Assembly (NCBI GenBank): GCA_902492455.1
Contig: CABULH010000004.1
Coordinates: forward strand, 124,001-188,000
DNA from: an uncultured Oscillospiraceae bacterium
GTDB lineage: Bacteria > Bacillota > Clostridia > Oscillospirales > Acutalibacteraceae
Length of the DNA stretch: 64,000 nt
Reading direction: 5' to 3'
Shown here in pieces: positions 35,107-44,346 of this stretch; within the stretch, counting starts at the first letter, position 1; the number at the start of each line of letters is the position of its first letter. The position numbers and the translations under genes are program-made. Below the pieces are notes generated by a model. The model did no database searches and was not told the origin of the DNA. It saw nothing but the letters and a program-made list of their open reading frames with translations.

Positions 35107-36003
35107 TTATTCCAGCGGTTCGCCCTTGTCCTTCTTTTTTTTCTTTCTGCCGGCGATTACATCCCGCTGAATCGTGGGCATCCCCCACTCCAAGACATTG
35201 CGCAGAATGCCGTCAAATCGTCGGATATCCAACAGATTGTAGGCTGCAACGCATTCCGCCAGACAGGCGTTCAGCGTCAGCAGCGAATATTCTCTGGTCC
35301 GGCGTACTCCCTCAGTATCTCCCGAAAGAAGCTGTCGGGACAAAACATAGGGATTGTAGCTGCCTTCCTTCAGATCATCTTCCAGATCATCCACCGCATC
35401 TATCAGATAAATCCATCGGCCGAGACAATAGCCGAATCGATCCAGCACCAAACGTTCCCGTTCGTCATGAGCGGCAGATGCCGCCATAGCGGCCAGCATC
35501 CGGGCGGACGGCTCCGCCGCCGCGTCGATGGAAGCGGTTTTCGCCTTTTCCAGCGCCGTCTGCCGCTGCATGCAATCGGCAACCACACGATTCAGTTCCG
35601 GCTGGGCCGCAGCTGCTTTTTTTCTCGCCCGGGAGAGAAACAGCAACATCAGTCTGGCACCAAGCCCCTTAAACCAACCGCTGTCCGCCACAGTATCCCG
35701 GAGCTTATGATACAGCAGCAGCGTCGCCGCATCCGCAGCATAGGCGATTTCCGGATTTTCCCGGCAGCACATCCGTTTTTTCAACGGATTAAAGGCACAC
35801 CGTCCCATTTGGAAGCCGGCGCACCCGTCTCTCAAAGCCATATGGAAAACGGCTAAAAACGTAAAATCATAGCTCAGCGTCATTCGGGCAAAAAAACCGT
35901 ACCGCTTTCCCAGATTCTTGCACAGGGCGCAATACACGCCTCGATACTGCTCGAATTCGCCCATCTTCAATTCCGGCTGATATACTCTTACATATCCAAA
36001 CAT
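35107..36003 (-). CDS. DUF5685 family protein
   Basis: The 298-residue protein starts MFGYVRVYQPELKMGEFEQY and continues with RGVYCALCKNLGKRYG and LTLSYDFTFLAV, which match the DUF5685 family of Clostridia. Conserved cysteines (CALC, later MCCRENPE) suggest metal binding. A C-terminal Lys-rich tail is visible. Function is unknown. ATG 36003 follows AGGTGGGGC. It is the first gene of an operon with the J-domain and membrane proteins. Confidence 0.82.
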   Translation of the reverse strand: MFGYVRVYQPELKMGEFEQYRGVYCALCKNLGKRYGFFARMTLSYDFTFLAVFHMALRDGCAGFQMGRCAFNPLKKRMCCRENPEIAYAADAATLLLYHKLRDTVADSGWFKGLGARLMLLFLSRARKKAAAAQPELNRVVADCMQRQTALEKAKTASIDAAAEPSARMLAAMAASAAHDERERLVLDRFGYCLGRWIYLIDAVDDLEDDLKEGSYNPYVLSRQLLSGDTEGVRRTREYSLLTLNACLAECVAAYNLLDIRRFDGILRNVLEWGMPTIQRDVIAGRKKKKKDKGEPLE

Positions 36004-36133
36004 GCCCCACCTGACTATCATTTCCGTTTTTCGTCCTGTTTATCATACAATACCCGCAAAAACAGTATATGAAGGATTTGTAAATATTCTTCTTAAAAAT
36101 GGCGGCAGTCCCCGGGAACATTCTCCTAAAAGC

Positions 36134-36180
36134 AAAAATACCACTATGTGCTTCATTAACAAACACATAGTGGTATTTTT
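36134..36180 (-). terminator. Terminator of the uvrB-GNAT-uvrA operon
   Basis: AAAAATACCACTATGTG (36134-36150) pairs perfectly with CACATAGTGGTATTTTT (36164-36180), 15 bp past the uvrA stop on the minus strand. Confidence 0.92.
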
Positions 36181-36194
36181 ATTTCTTGTCCGAA

Positions 36195-39017
36195 TCACAG
36201 CATCCTCTTGAGATACTGGCCTGTGTAGGATGCCGGTGTAGCCGCCACTTCCTCTGGCGTGCCGCAGACCACCACCGTACCGCCCTTGTCGCCGCCTTCC
36301 GGCCCCAGATCGATAATATAATCCGCGGTTTTCACCACATCCAGATTGTGCTCAATGACAATCACCGTGTTGCCGCCGTCCACCAGCTTCTGCAGCACCT
36401 GGATCAATTGGTGTACATCCGCCGTGTGCAGACCGGTAGTGGGCTCGTCCAAAATATAAACCGTGCGGCCGGTGGCTCGTCTGGCCAGCTCGGTCGCCAG
36501 CTTCACCCGCTGTGCTTCGCCGCCAGACAAGGTGGTGGCAGGCTGACCGATCCGAATATAGCCCAGCCCCACATCGTACAAGGTCTGCAGTTTTCGGGCG
36601 ATCTTGGGAATACTGCTGAAAAATTCCAGTCCTTCTTCCACCGTCATCTCCAGCACGTCATAAATGCTCTTGCCCTTGTAATGGACCTCTAGAGTCTCCC
36701 GATTGTAGCGGTGCCCCTTGCACACCTCGCAGGGAACGTAAATATCCGGCAGGAAGTGCATCTCTATCTTGATGATACCATCGCCCTGACAGGCCTCGCA
36801 GCGGCCGCCCTTGACATTGAAGGAGAAGCGGCCAGAGGAAAATCCCCGCATCTTGGCGTCCTGAGTAGAAGCAAACAGCTCCCGGATATCGTTGAACACA
36901 CCTGTATAGGTGGCAGGATTGGAGCGGGGGGTACGGCCGATGGGGGCCTGGTTAATATCGATCACCTTGTCCAAATATTCCAGGCCGCGAATTTCCTTAT
37001 GTGCCCCCGCTCGGGTGTGCGCGCCGTTGAGCTCCGCCGCCAGCCGTTTATACAAAATCTCGTTCACCAGCGAGGATTTTCCCGAACCGGAAACCCCAGT
37101 GACGCAGTTGAAAGCGCCTAATTTAAAAGACACGTCCACGTTTTTCAGGTTGTTCTCCGACGCACCCACCACGGTGAGCTGCTTGCCGCTTCCCGGCCGC
37201 CGCTTCTCCGGTACGGGAATCTGCCGCCGGCCGCTGAGGTATTGACCGGTCACCGATTCCTCACAGGCGCATATCTTTTCCACCGGGCCGGAACAAATGA
37301 TATTGCCGCCATGGATGCCCGCACCGGGGCCCACGTCCACAATCCAGTCGGCGGCCCGCATGGTGTCCTCGTCATGCTCCACCACAATCAGGGTATTGCC
37401 TAGATCTCGCAGATGCTGAAGCGTAGCCAGCAGCTTGTCGTTGTCCCGCTGATGCAGGCCGATACTGGGCTCATCCAAGATGTAGAGCACTCCCATTAAA
37501 TAAGAGCCGATCTGGGTGGCCAAGCGGATACGCTGGCTTTCGCCGCCGGAAAGAGTGCCCGCCGCCCGGGAAAGGGTCAGATATTCCAGCCCCACACTTT
37601 GCAGGAAGCCCAGCCGTTCCCGGATCTCCTTGAGAATCCGGTCGCCGATCATATGCTCCCGTTCGGTCAGATCCACATTCATTACAAAATCCAGGGCGTC
37701 CACCACCGATTTGCGGGAGAGCTGAGCAATATTGATTCCCCCCACCGTCACTGCCAGACTCTCCGGCCGCAGCCGTTCGCCGCGACACTCCGGGCAGGGA
37801 ATTTCACTCATGTATTCCTCCAGTTCCTCCCGCATCCACTCGCTGGAGGTTTCCCGATACCGGCGCTGAAGGTTGTTGAGCACCCCTTCAAATTCGGTCA
37901 TGTATTCCCCGTGACCGTACTCCTTCTGCCGCACCAGCTTGATCTTCTCGCCCTTGGTGCCGTACAGCAGGATATCCACGATCTTTTTCGGCAGATCCTT
38001 TACCGGCGTGTCCAGGGAAAAACCGTAGTGAGCCGCCAGCCCTTCGTAATACATCTGGGCAATGGTGCCTCCCTCAGCATAGCCCCAGCCGCTGGCCGTA
38101 ATGGCGCCGCCGCGGATAGAGAGAGCCGGATTGGGGATAATCCGATCCGGATCCATGGACATAAACACTCCCAGGCCGGTGCATTTGGGGCAGGCGCCGA
38201 AAGGGTTGTTGAAGGAGAACATCCGCGGGGACAGTTCCTCAATACTGACGCCGTGTTCCGGGCAGGAATAGTTCTGGGAAAAGATCATCTCTTCCCCATC
38301 CACCACATCCACCGACAGGATCCCTCCTGACAAACCGGTGGCCGTTTCAATGGAATCCGCCAGCCGTCCTTTGATGTCCGGCCGAATCACCAGCCGGTCC
38401 ACCACAATTTCAATGGTGTGCTTCTTATTTTTTTCCAGGGCAATGGATTCGGACAGATCACAAATATTCCCATCCACCCGCACCCGGACAAAACCGGATT
38501 TCCGGGCGTTCTCAAATTCCTTGACGTGCTCCCCCTTGCGTCCCCGAACCACCGGCGCCAGCACCTGAATCCGACTTCCCTCCGGCAACTCCATGATCTT
38601 GTCCACAATCTGGTCCACCGTCTGCTGACGGATTTCCCGGCCGCATACCGGGCAATGGGGAATGCCAATCCGCGCGTAAAGCAACCGCAGATAATCATAA
38701 ATTTCAGTGACGGTGCCCACGGTGGAGCGGGGATTCTTGGAGGTGGTTTTCTGATCGATGGAAATCGCGGGAGAGAGTCCCTCGATATAGTCCACATCCG
38801 GTTTTTCCATCTGTCCCAGGAATTGACGGGCGTAGGAAGACAGGCTTTCCACATACCGGCGCTGGCCCTCTGCATAGATGGTATCAAAGGCAAGAGACGA
38901 CTTGCCCGAACCCGAGATCCCGGTAAAAACCACCAATTTATCCCGGGGAATTTCCAAATCCACATTTTTCAGGTTATGCTCCCGTGCACCCTTGACTATC
39001 AGTTTCGTATTCTGCAT
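36195..39017 (-). CDS. uvrA: Excinuclease ABC subunit A
   Basis: UvrA recognises damaged DNA in nucleotide excision repair. The 940-residue protein has two ABC modules with Walker A GISGSGKSSLAFD and GVSGSGKSSLVNE, signatures LSGGESQRIRL and LSGGEAQRVKL, and zinc-binding Cys pairs (CPVCG, CPKC, CPEC, CEAC, CEVC). It is the last gene of the uvrB-GNAT-uvrA operon, 20 bp after the acetyltransferase. Confidence 0.97.
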   Translation of the reverse strand: MQNTKLIVKGAREHNLKNVDLEIPRDKLVVFTGISGSGKSSLAFDTIYAEGQRRYVESLSSYARQFLGQMEKPDVDYIEGLSPAISIDQKTTSKNPRSTVGTVTEIYDYLRLLYARIGIPHCPVCGREIRQQTVDQIVDKIMELPEGSRIQVLAPVVRGRKGEHVKEFENARKSGFVRVRVDGNICDLSESIALEKNKKHTIEIVVDRLVIRPDIKGRLADSIETATGLSGGILSVDVVDGEEMIFSQNYSCPEHGVSIEELSPRMFSFNNPFGACPKCTGLGVFMSMDPDRIIPNPALSIRGGAITASGWGYAEGGTIAQMYYEGLAAHYGFSLDTPVKDLPKKIVDILLYGTKGEKIKLVRQKEYGHGEYMTEFEGVLNNLQRRYRETSSEWMREELEEYMSEIPCPECRGERLRPESLAVTVGGINIAQLSRKSVVDALDFVMNVDLTEREHMIGDRILKEIRERLGFLQSVGLEYLTLSRAAGTLSGGESQRIRLATQIGSYLMGVLYILDEPSIGLHQRDNDKLLATLQHLRDLGNTLIVVEHDEDTMRAADWIVDVGPGAGIHGGNIICSGPVEKICACEESVTGQYLSGRRQIPVPEKRRPGSGKQLTVVGASENNLKNVDVSFKLGAFNCVTGVSGSGKSSLVNEILYKRLAAELNGAHTRAGAHKEIRGLEYLDKVIDINQAPIGRTPRSNPATYTGVFNDIRELFASTQDAKMRGFSSGRFSFNVKGGRCEACQGDGIIKIEMHFLPDIYVPCEVCKGHRYNRETLEVHYKGKSIYDVLEMTVEEGLEFFSSIPKIARKLQTLYDVGLGYIRIGQPATTLSGGEAQRVKLATELARRATGRTVYILDEPTTGLHTADVHQLIQVLQKLVDGGNTVIVIEHNLDVVKTADYIIDLGPEGGDKGGTVVVCGTPEEVAATPASYTGQYLKRML

Positions 39018-39037
39018 TTTCGGTTACGTTCCTTTTC

Positions 39038-39442
39038 TCAAAGCGTTTTGGCAAACAGCAGTTCCAGAGGCTGATCCTCCAGAGAAAAACTACCCACTGC
39101 CGAATATCCCAATTTCTGATAAAAATGCTGGGCCGTTTCGTTGACCGCCGTGGAGGTCATCACCAGCCCGTACCCCAGCTTCTTCATCGCCTTTTCCCAA
39201 ACCTCCATAGCGGCGGTTCCATACCCCTTTTTCTGATATCCCTCCAGAATATGAAGCATGTGCAGAAAGGGCGTATTATCCCAAAACAGGCCATACCGCA
39301 TCCAGCCGATGAATGCATCCCCTTCCCGCAGAACATATACCTCTTCCCGGAAGACCTTGCGTTCCAGCTCTCGGGCCGTAATCCAGTGATCATGCCGCTT
39401 CAGTTCGGGCAAATCATCGCTGTCCGCTATGTGGATCACCAT
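39038..39442 (-). CDS. GNAT-family N-acetyltransferase
   Basis: The 134-residue protein has the acetyl-CoA motif EGYQKKGYGTAAM and the late ETAQHFYQKLGY of GNAT enzymes. ATG 39442 follows GCAGGGAAAAAC. It sits between uvrB and uvrA (14 bp and 20 bp gaps), so it is co-expressed with DNA repair, but no repair role can be read from sequence. Confidence 0.88.
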   Translation of the reverse strand: MVIHIADSDDLPELKRHDHWITARELERKVFREEVYVLREGDAFIGWMRYGLFWDNTPFLHMLHILEGYQKKGYGTAAMEVWEKAMKKLGYGLVMTSTAVNETAQHFYQKLGYSAVGSFSLEDQPLELLFAKTL

Positions 39443-39456
39443 GTTTTTCCCTGCTC

Positions 39457-41436
39457 TCACTTCATATTGCGCAGCTTGTCAATCCGATCCCGCAGGAAAG
39501 CCGCGTGCTCGAACTCCAGCAGCCGGGCAGCGTTTTTCATCTCTTTGGTCAGCTGCTCGATCAGCTGCATCCGCTCTGCCCGTGACAGCTTCTTGTCCGG
39601 CTTGTCCGCCTTCTTGTCCTTGGCGGTGATTTCAATGATATCCCGCACTTCTTTGATAATGGTTTTGGGGACGATGCCGTGCTCCACATTGTACCGAATC
39701 TGTATCTCACGGCGGCGGTTGGTTTCCCTGATCGCCCGCTCCATGGAGGGAGTAACCGTGTCCGCGTACATAATGACCTGCCCCTGGGCGTTGCGGGCGG
39801 CCCGGCCGATGGTCTGAATCAGAGAGGTTTCCGAACGTAGGAAGCCTTCCTTATCGGCATCCAGAATCACCACCAGGGACACCTCCGGCAGATCCAGCCC
39901 TTCCCGCAGCAGGTTGATGCCTACCAGTACGTCGATCTCTCCCAGCCGCAGGTCCCGGATAATCTCCATCCGCTCCATAGTGTCGATGTCGTGATGCATG
40001 TAGCGGATTTTGATTCCCGCCTCCTCCAGATAAGCGGAAAGATCCTCCGCCATCTTCTTGGTCAGGGTGGTGACCAGAACCCGCTCCTGCCGGGCGGTCC
40101 GCTGGCGGATCTCCTCCATCAGATCGTCGATCTGCCCTTCCACCGGCTTAACAAGAATCTCCGGATCCACCAAACCGGTGGGCCGGATGACCTGCTCCAC
40201 CACCTGGCGGCTGCGCTCCTTTTCAAAGTCCCCCGGTGTGGCGCTGACAAAAACCGCCTGATGCACATGGGAATAGAACTCGTCAAAGTTCAGCGGCCGG
40301 TTATCGTAAGCGCTGGGCAGCCGGAAGCCGTAATCGATCAGCATTTTTTTTCGGGAGAAATCTCCCCCATACATCCCCCGTACCTGGGGCAGCGTCACAT
40401 GGGATTCGTCCACAAACAGCAAAAAATCGTCCGGGAAATAATCCAGCAGGGTGCAGGGAGTAGAGCCGGGTTCCCGGCCGGACAGCACCCGGGAGTAGTT
40501 TTCAATGCCTTTGCACACACCGATTTCCGACAGCATCTCGATATCATACCGGGTACGCTGGAGGATTCGCTGAGCCTCCAGCAGCTTCCCTTCTTTTTTG
40601 AACCACTCCACCCGCTCGTCCAACTCCGCCTCAATATCCGCAATGGCCATTTGCATCTTTTCTCTGGGCACGATATAATGGGAAGCTGGGTAAATCGCCA
40701 CATGCTGCACCACGCCCTTGAGCTCGCCCGTAAGGGGATGGATTTCACTGATCCGGTCGATCTCATCGCCGAAAAATTCCACCCGGATCACCGTATCATC
40801 GGCATAAGCGGGATATATCTCCACTACGTCTCCCCGCACCCGGAATTTGTTGCGGATGAAGTTGATGTCGTTGCGTTCATACTGCAGATCCACCAGCTTG
40901 GCCAGCAGCTCGTCCCGGGGTTTCATCATGCCCGGCCGCAGGGAAATCACCATGCTGCGGTAATCGATGGGATCGCCCAGGCTGTAAATACAGGATACAC
41001 TGGCGACGATGATTACATCCCGCCGTTCTGAAAGAGCCGATGTGGCCGAATGGCGCAGCTTATCGATTTCGTCGTTGATCATGGACTCCTTTTCGATATA
41101 GGTATCCGTAGTGGGAATATACGCCTCTGGCTGATAATAATCGTAGTAGGACACAAAATACTCCACCGCGTTGTGGGGAAAAAATTCTCGGAATTCGCTG
41201 CAAAGCTGGGCAGCCAGAGTTTTGTTATGGGCCAGCACCAGCGTGGGGCGGTTCAGTTGGGCGATCACGTTGGCCATGGTAAACGTCTTGCCGGACCCGG
41301 TCACCCCGAGCAGCGTCTGTTCCCGAGCCCCTCTCTGAATTCCCTCCACCAGCTTGGCAATGGCCTGCGGCTGGTCGCCGGTTGGCTGGTAGGAAGATAC
41401 CAGCTGAAACCTATCTTGAAGATTTTGTTCACTCAT
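39457..41436 (-). CDS. uvrB: Excinuclease ABC subunit B
   Basis: UvrB is the DNA-unwinding core of the excinuclease. The 659 residues show Walker A GVTGSGKTFTMA, the damage-verifying beta-hairpin (YYDYYQPEAYIP), helicase motifs (DESHV, QTIGRAARN) and the C-terminal UVR motif (MKNAARLLEFEHAAFLRDRI). ATG 41436 follows GGAGAAAGCGACT; an in-frame start lies five codons upstream. It has two promoters and an SOS box upstream. Confidence 0.97.
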   Translation of the reverse strand: MSEQNLQDRFQLVSSYQPTGDQPQAIAKLVEGIQRGAREQTLLGVTGSGKTFTMANVIAQLNRPTLVLAHNKTLAAQLCSEFREFFPHNAVEYFVSYYDYYQPEAYIPTTDTYIEKESMINDEIDKLRHSATSALSERRDVIIVASVSCIYSLGDPIDYRSMVISLRPGMMKPRDELLAKLVDLQYERNDINFIRNKFRVRGDVVEIYPAYADDTVIRVEFFGDEIDRISEIHPLTGELKGVVQHVAIYPASHYIVPREKMQMAIADIEAELDERVEWFKKEGKLLEAQRILQRTRYDIEMLSEIGVCKGIENYSRVLSGREPGSTPCTLLDYFPDDFLLFVDESHVTLPQVRGMYGGDFSRKKMLIDYGFRLPSAYDNRPLNFDEFYSHVHQAVFVSATPGDFEKERSRQVVEQVIRPTGLVDPEILVKPVEGQIDDLMEEIRQRTARQERVLVTTLTKKMAEDLSAYLEEAGIKIRYMHHDIDTMERMEIIRDLRLGEIDVLVGINLLREGLDLPEVSLVVILDADKEGFLRSETSLIQTIGRAARNAQGQVIMYADTVTPSMERAIRETNRRREIQIRYNVEHGIVPKTIIKEVRDIIEITAKDKKADKPDKKLSRAERMQLIEQLTKEMKNAARLLEFEHAAFLRDRIDKLRNMK

Positions 41437-41546
41437 AGTCGCTTTCTCCACTTACAATCCTTCAGTGTTTCACCCGTGTTTTTCTAGTGTATCTAACATC
41501 CGCCGGACTTATCCTCTGCCGGCACGAATTGTTCTGTCTCCGCCAA

Positions 41547-41560
41547 AGAACGAACGTTCT
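41547..41560. promoter_or_regulatory. LexA (SOS) box upstream of uvrB
   Basis: AGAACGAACGTTCT contains GAAC-N4-GTTC (41548-41559), the core of the Gram-positive LexA/DinR operator. It lies just downstream of the uvrB-proximal -10 box, where repressor would block initiation. Confidence 0.8.
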
Positions 41561-41567
41561 GAGCTTC

Positions 41568-41596
41568 ATTCTACATCATACCTTACAGGTTGTCAA
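41568..41596 (-). promoter_or_regulatory. Proximal promoter of uvrB
   Basis: On the minus strand TTGACA (41596-41591) and TAGAAT (41573-41568) are separated by 17 bp. Confidence 0.8.
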
Positions 41597-41603
41597 CCGA
41601 TAA

Positions 41604-41632
41604 ATTATAGCATAGTTCGACATGGTTTTCAA
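41604..41632 (-). promoter_or_regulatory. Distal promoter of uvrB
   Basis: On the minus strand TTGAAA (41632-41627) and TATAAT (41609-41604) are separated by 17 bp, in tandem with the proximal promoter. Confidence 0.7.
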
Positions 41633-41647
41633 ACCGCCGACTCTAAA

Positions 41648-41696
41648 CAGACCAAAGGAATTATGCTGCTGTTCCACGCATAATTCCTTTGGTCTG
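41648..41696 (-). terminator. Terminator after the first POP-like hydrolase gene
   Basis: CAGACCAAAGGAATTATGC (41648-41666) pairs perfectly with 41678-41696 around an 11-nt loop, 6 bp past the stop codon. Only TTT follows, so termination strength is uncertain. Confidence 0.75.
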
Positions 41697-41702
41697 GCCG
41701 AA

Positions 41703-44219
41703 TCAGCCAATCTCTTCCGGATCCATTCCCCACTCGTAAATTCTGCGGTAACCAGAATCGTCAAAAATTAGCGCTTCATTATTCAAAAACGGATGGAAGC
41801 CGTTCATCTGGTAGGGCATGACGAAGCGACGGAGAAAGAACACCTTATTGATAAGCGCTTCCTCATTAGTGGATATCACCAGCATAGACAAATCATGGTA
41901 ATACGGATTCTCGACCACCTGCATCACCACGTAAGGGCCGTCATATTTTACTTCTTTGTAAGCATAACCGGCGGGCGTGCAGGTGATGGGCAGGCGATTC
42001 TGAAAGCGGCGGACATAGCTGTTGCTGCCGCAGACATCGAAAAAAATGAGATTGTGATGCAAAATTTGGCCGGGTGCGGCGGAAGCGGCAAATATGGGGT
42101 ACTTTGCGTGGATTACACCATGACCGCCATTTGTAAAGGGACTGGCCAGCGCAGAGGCGGCGCGCTGGAGATGGGGGCCAGCATCATCGGGAAGGACGAT
42201 TCTGAGGGGGCCGAGATAGACATCCAGCAAGCCGTTTCCCTTGCGCAAATCGACGGGGGCGGCGGCTTGGGAGGAGAGGCTCCAAAGCCCCTTTTTCACA
42301 AAGCGGAGCTCCTTTTCCCGGCAATTCTCAATCTTCATCGGAGAGCCATTGATCACAACCGTAAAACGCTCCCGATCCACGATGGGAGGCAACGCAAGGG
42401 TGAAGCCTTTGACATTGCGTATCCGCACGTTTATCCGCCGGGAATCGAGGATTTCCGCTTGGACACTGGCTGATTTTTTGCTATAGGCAATGCCGTCAAA
42501 ACGGATCCAAAAGCTGCGCAGATGCCTATTCTGTTCCGTGCGGAACTGGATGCGCCGGGGCCACAGCTCCCGGCGGTATTCCAGCAGCCGATTCAAGATA
42601 TTAGGCGACAATATGTACGCGTCAAAATGGCTATGGATCATCTCGGAAAAATCGTACTGATGATAGTTACCGAAGGATTTGAGCAAATAGTTGACGGACT
42701 GTGTTCTGCCCGCGAAAACATAATCCTTTTTGGAGACCAGCGCATAGCAGGGCACATTGGACAGGTTATGGATATCCCGGATATTGGGATAACCGATCAG
42801 CGGAAATATAGCGGCGGGTACATGGGGATAAAGCAGGGCCATATTCCACACGGCATATCCGCCGTTGGAATAGCCAATCCAATAAATGCGCTGTTCATCG
42901 ACGGCATAGGTGCGCTGCAAAAATTCAAGAACCTCCAGGGTACTGGCCTCACCGATATAGCTTCCTCCCGTGAAGCCGCGGCCGGTGACATCGGCATGAA
43001 TCACCGGCTCGCTGAGCGCCTCCGCCGGAAAAGAATAGGACATCCCGCTGTAAACATCGGTGGACAGGGTCATGATCAAGGGATACGCCTTTTCCTCCGT
43101 ATAACCGGCTGGGATATGCACATTGAGGGCCACCAGCCTATCATCCAAATCGGAGTGAAAATAAAGGTTGTGGACCCCGGGCCGCTTGTAAAAGGCAAAA
43201 TCATAGGTCCCCTCCTCCAAGCTCCGGCACAGATCGGCCAGCACGCGCAGATTCCAATACTGAGCGAAGCAATCGCCGCTCTCCACCGCCGCATCGTAGT
43301 TGTCCAGGGTACCCTGCAGCTGCGCGCCGGTGAAGGCATCCAGCCCCCGGGCGGTTTCCCGAATATGCCCGGCCAACTCGTCCCGAACCCCCGCAAAAGC
43401 ATCCACCACGATGCTCTGCTCCAGCCGGTGTTCCCCGCCGCTGAGATCAAAGGCCCTGGCCACCACATAATAATGCCGCAGCCTGTCATCCCTGCCGGAG
43501 CGCAGGGGGCGCAGGTCGATCTTTTCCGGGCGGAACAAGAAGGCTTCGCGGGCGGATAAGGGCTGATGCTCCTCGTCCTCGATTTCCAGGATATAATCGG
43601 GGCGGAACCCCTCCCTATCGTTGGCGAGCAGCATATAGGTCAGCGTATCCTCCGCCGGAAGATAGGCCCCGCTGGCGACGGCGTACAGGGAGCGGGCATT
43701 GATTAAGGGATTTTCCTGTCCATAAGCCCGCAGATCCCGGCTCATCTGAAAGGCGTAGTCGGTGACCTGGAGGCAAAAGCGGCTGGAGCCGGTATCATAG
43801 CGCTCCATGAGGATGGCGTTGGCCCCATTTTCCAGGGTGACCACCACGTTATGGATTTCGCCGCTGTTGTCGGCGTGAACGGATACCAGCCGCTGATTCA
43901 CCCACACCTTGGCGTTTTCGGAGCTCAGGATGTTCAAAATGGCTTTGCAGGCGGTTTTGACAAGGATTTCGGCATACAGATAAACCTTGCGGTGGAACAG
44001 CTCCTCCCGGTCGAAGCCGCTGGCAAAATCGGACCGCACCGCGGAAAACCGCTCCGCCTTTTCCAGCCCATCCGGCCGCCGGATAGTCTCCAGAATCGCC
44101 GGCGGGATGTCCGGATCAAATCGATCATAGTCTTCCCCGGAACAGTCCCGCACCCCTGCAACCGCGAAGTGATAGAGAATCTGCGTCTTTCTTTGGTAAC
44201 GATATTGAAAAGTTTCCAT
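41703..44219 (-). CDS. Prolyl-oligopeptidase-like alpha/beta hydrolase (first paralogue)
   Basis: The 838-residue protein has an N-terminal beta-sandwich-like region (NAKVWVNQRLVSVHAD), a central alpha/beta hydrolase with nucleophile Ser at about residue 451 in WIGYSNGGYAVWN, acid and base candidates in KKDYVFAG and MIHSHFDAY, and a long C-terminal beta-rich region. No signal peptide is visible. It resembles the protein at 56365-58863 throughout (VTGRGFTGGSY / VSGRGFTGGSY, GEASTLEVLEF / GEASTLEILDW), so the two are paralogues that flank the cluster. A role in peptide trimming or ester cleavage is inference. ATG 44219 follows AGGAGGG. Confidence 0.8.
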   Translation of the reverse strand: METFQYRYQRKTQILYHFAVAGVRDCSGEDYDRFDPDIPPAILETIRRPDGLEKAERFSAVRSDFASGFDREELFHRKVYLYAEILVKTACKAILNILSSENAKVWVNQRLVSVHADNSGEIHNVVVTLENGANAILMERYDTGSSRFCLQVTDYAFQMSRDLRAYGQENPLINARSLYAVASGAYLPAEDTLTYMLLANDREGFRPDYILEIEDEEHQPLSAREAFLFRPEKIDLRPLRSGRDDRLRHYYVVARAFDLSGGEHRLEQSIVVDAFAGVRDELAGHIRETARGLDAFTGAQLQGTLDNYDAAVESGDCFAQYWNLRVLADLCRSLEEGTYDFAFYKRPGVHNLYFHSDLDDRLVALNVHIPAGYTEEKAYPLIMTLSTDVYSGMSYSFPAEALSEPVIHADVTGRGFTGGSYIGEASTLEVLEFLQRTYAVDEQRIYWIGYSNGGYAVWNMALLYPHVPAAIFPLIGYPNIRDIHNLSNVPCYALVSKKDYVFAGRTQSVNYLLKSFGNYHQYDFSEMIHSHFDAYILSPNILNRLLEYRRELWPRRIQFRTEQNRHLRSFWIRFDGIAYSKKSASVQAEILDSRRINVRIRNVKGFTLALPPIVDRERFTVVINGSPMKIENCREKELRFVKKGLWSLSSQAAAPVDLRKGNGLLDVYLGPLRIVLPDDAGPHLQRAASALASPFTNGGHGVIHAKYPIFAASAAPGQILHHNLIFFDVCGSNSYVRRFQNRLPITCTPAGYAYKEVKYDGPYVVMQVVENPYYHDLSMLVISTNEEALINKVFFLRRFVMPYQMNGFHPFLNNEALIFDDSGYRRIYEWGMDPEEIG

Positions 44220-44298
44220 AGCGTTCCCTCCTGCCCTTTTTCCCTCAAGCAATCGAGGTTGATTTCATTTAGTTTTTACTGAATATGCGAGGTAAAAT

Positions 44299-44334
44299 AT
44301 AAATCGCTGCCGGTTGAATACCGCAGCGATTTAT
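44299..44334 (-). terminator. Terminator after the candidate precursor gene
   Basis: ATAAATCGCTGC (44299-44310) pairs with GCAGCGATTTAT (44323-44334), 13 bp past the stop of the 36-residue peptide; a T/A-rich run follows on the minus strand. It would separate regulator-peptide transcripts from the hydrolase gene. Confidence 0.7.
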
Positions 44335-44346
44335 ACCACCGCCGGA

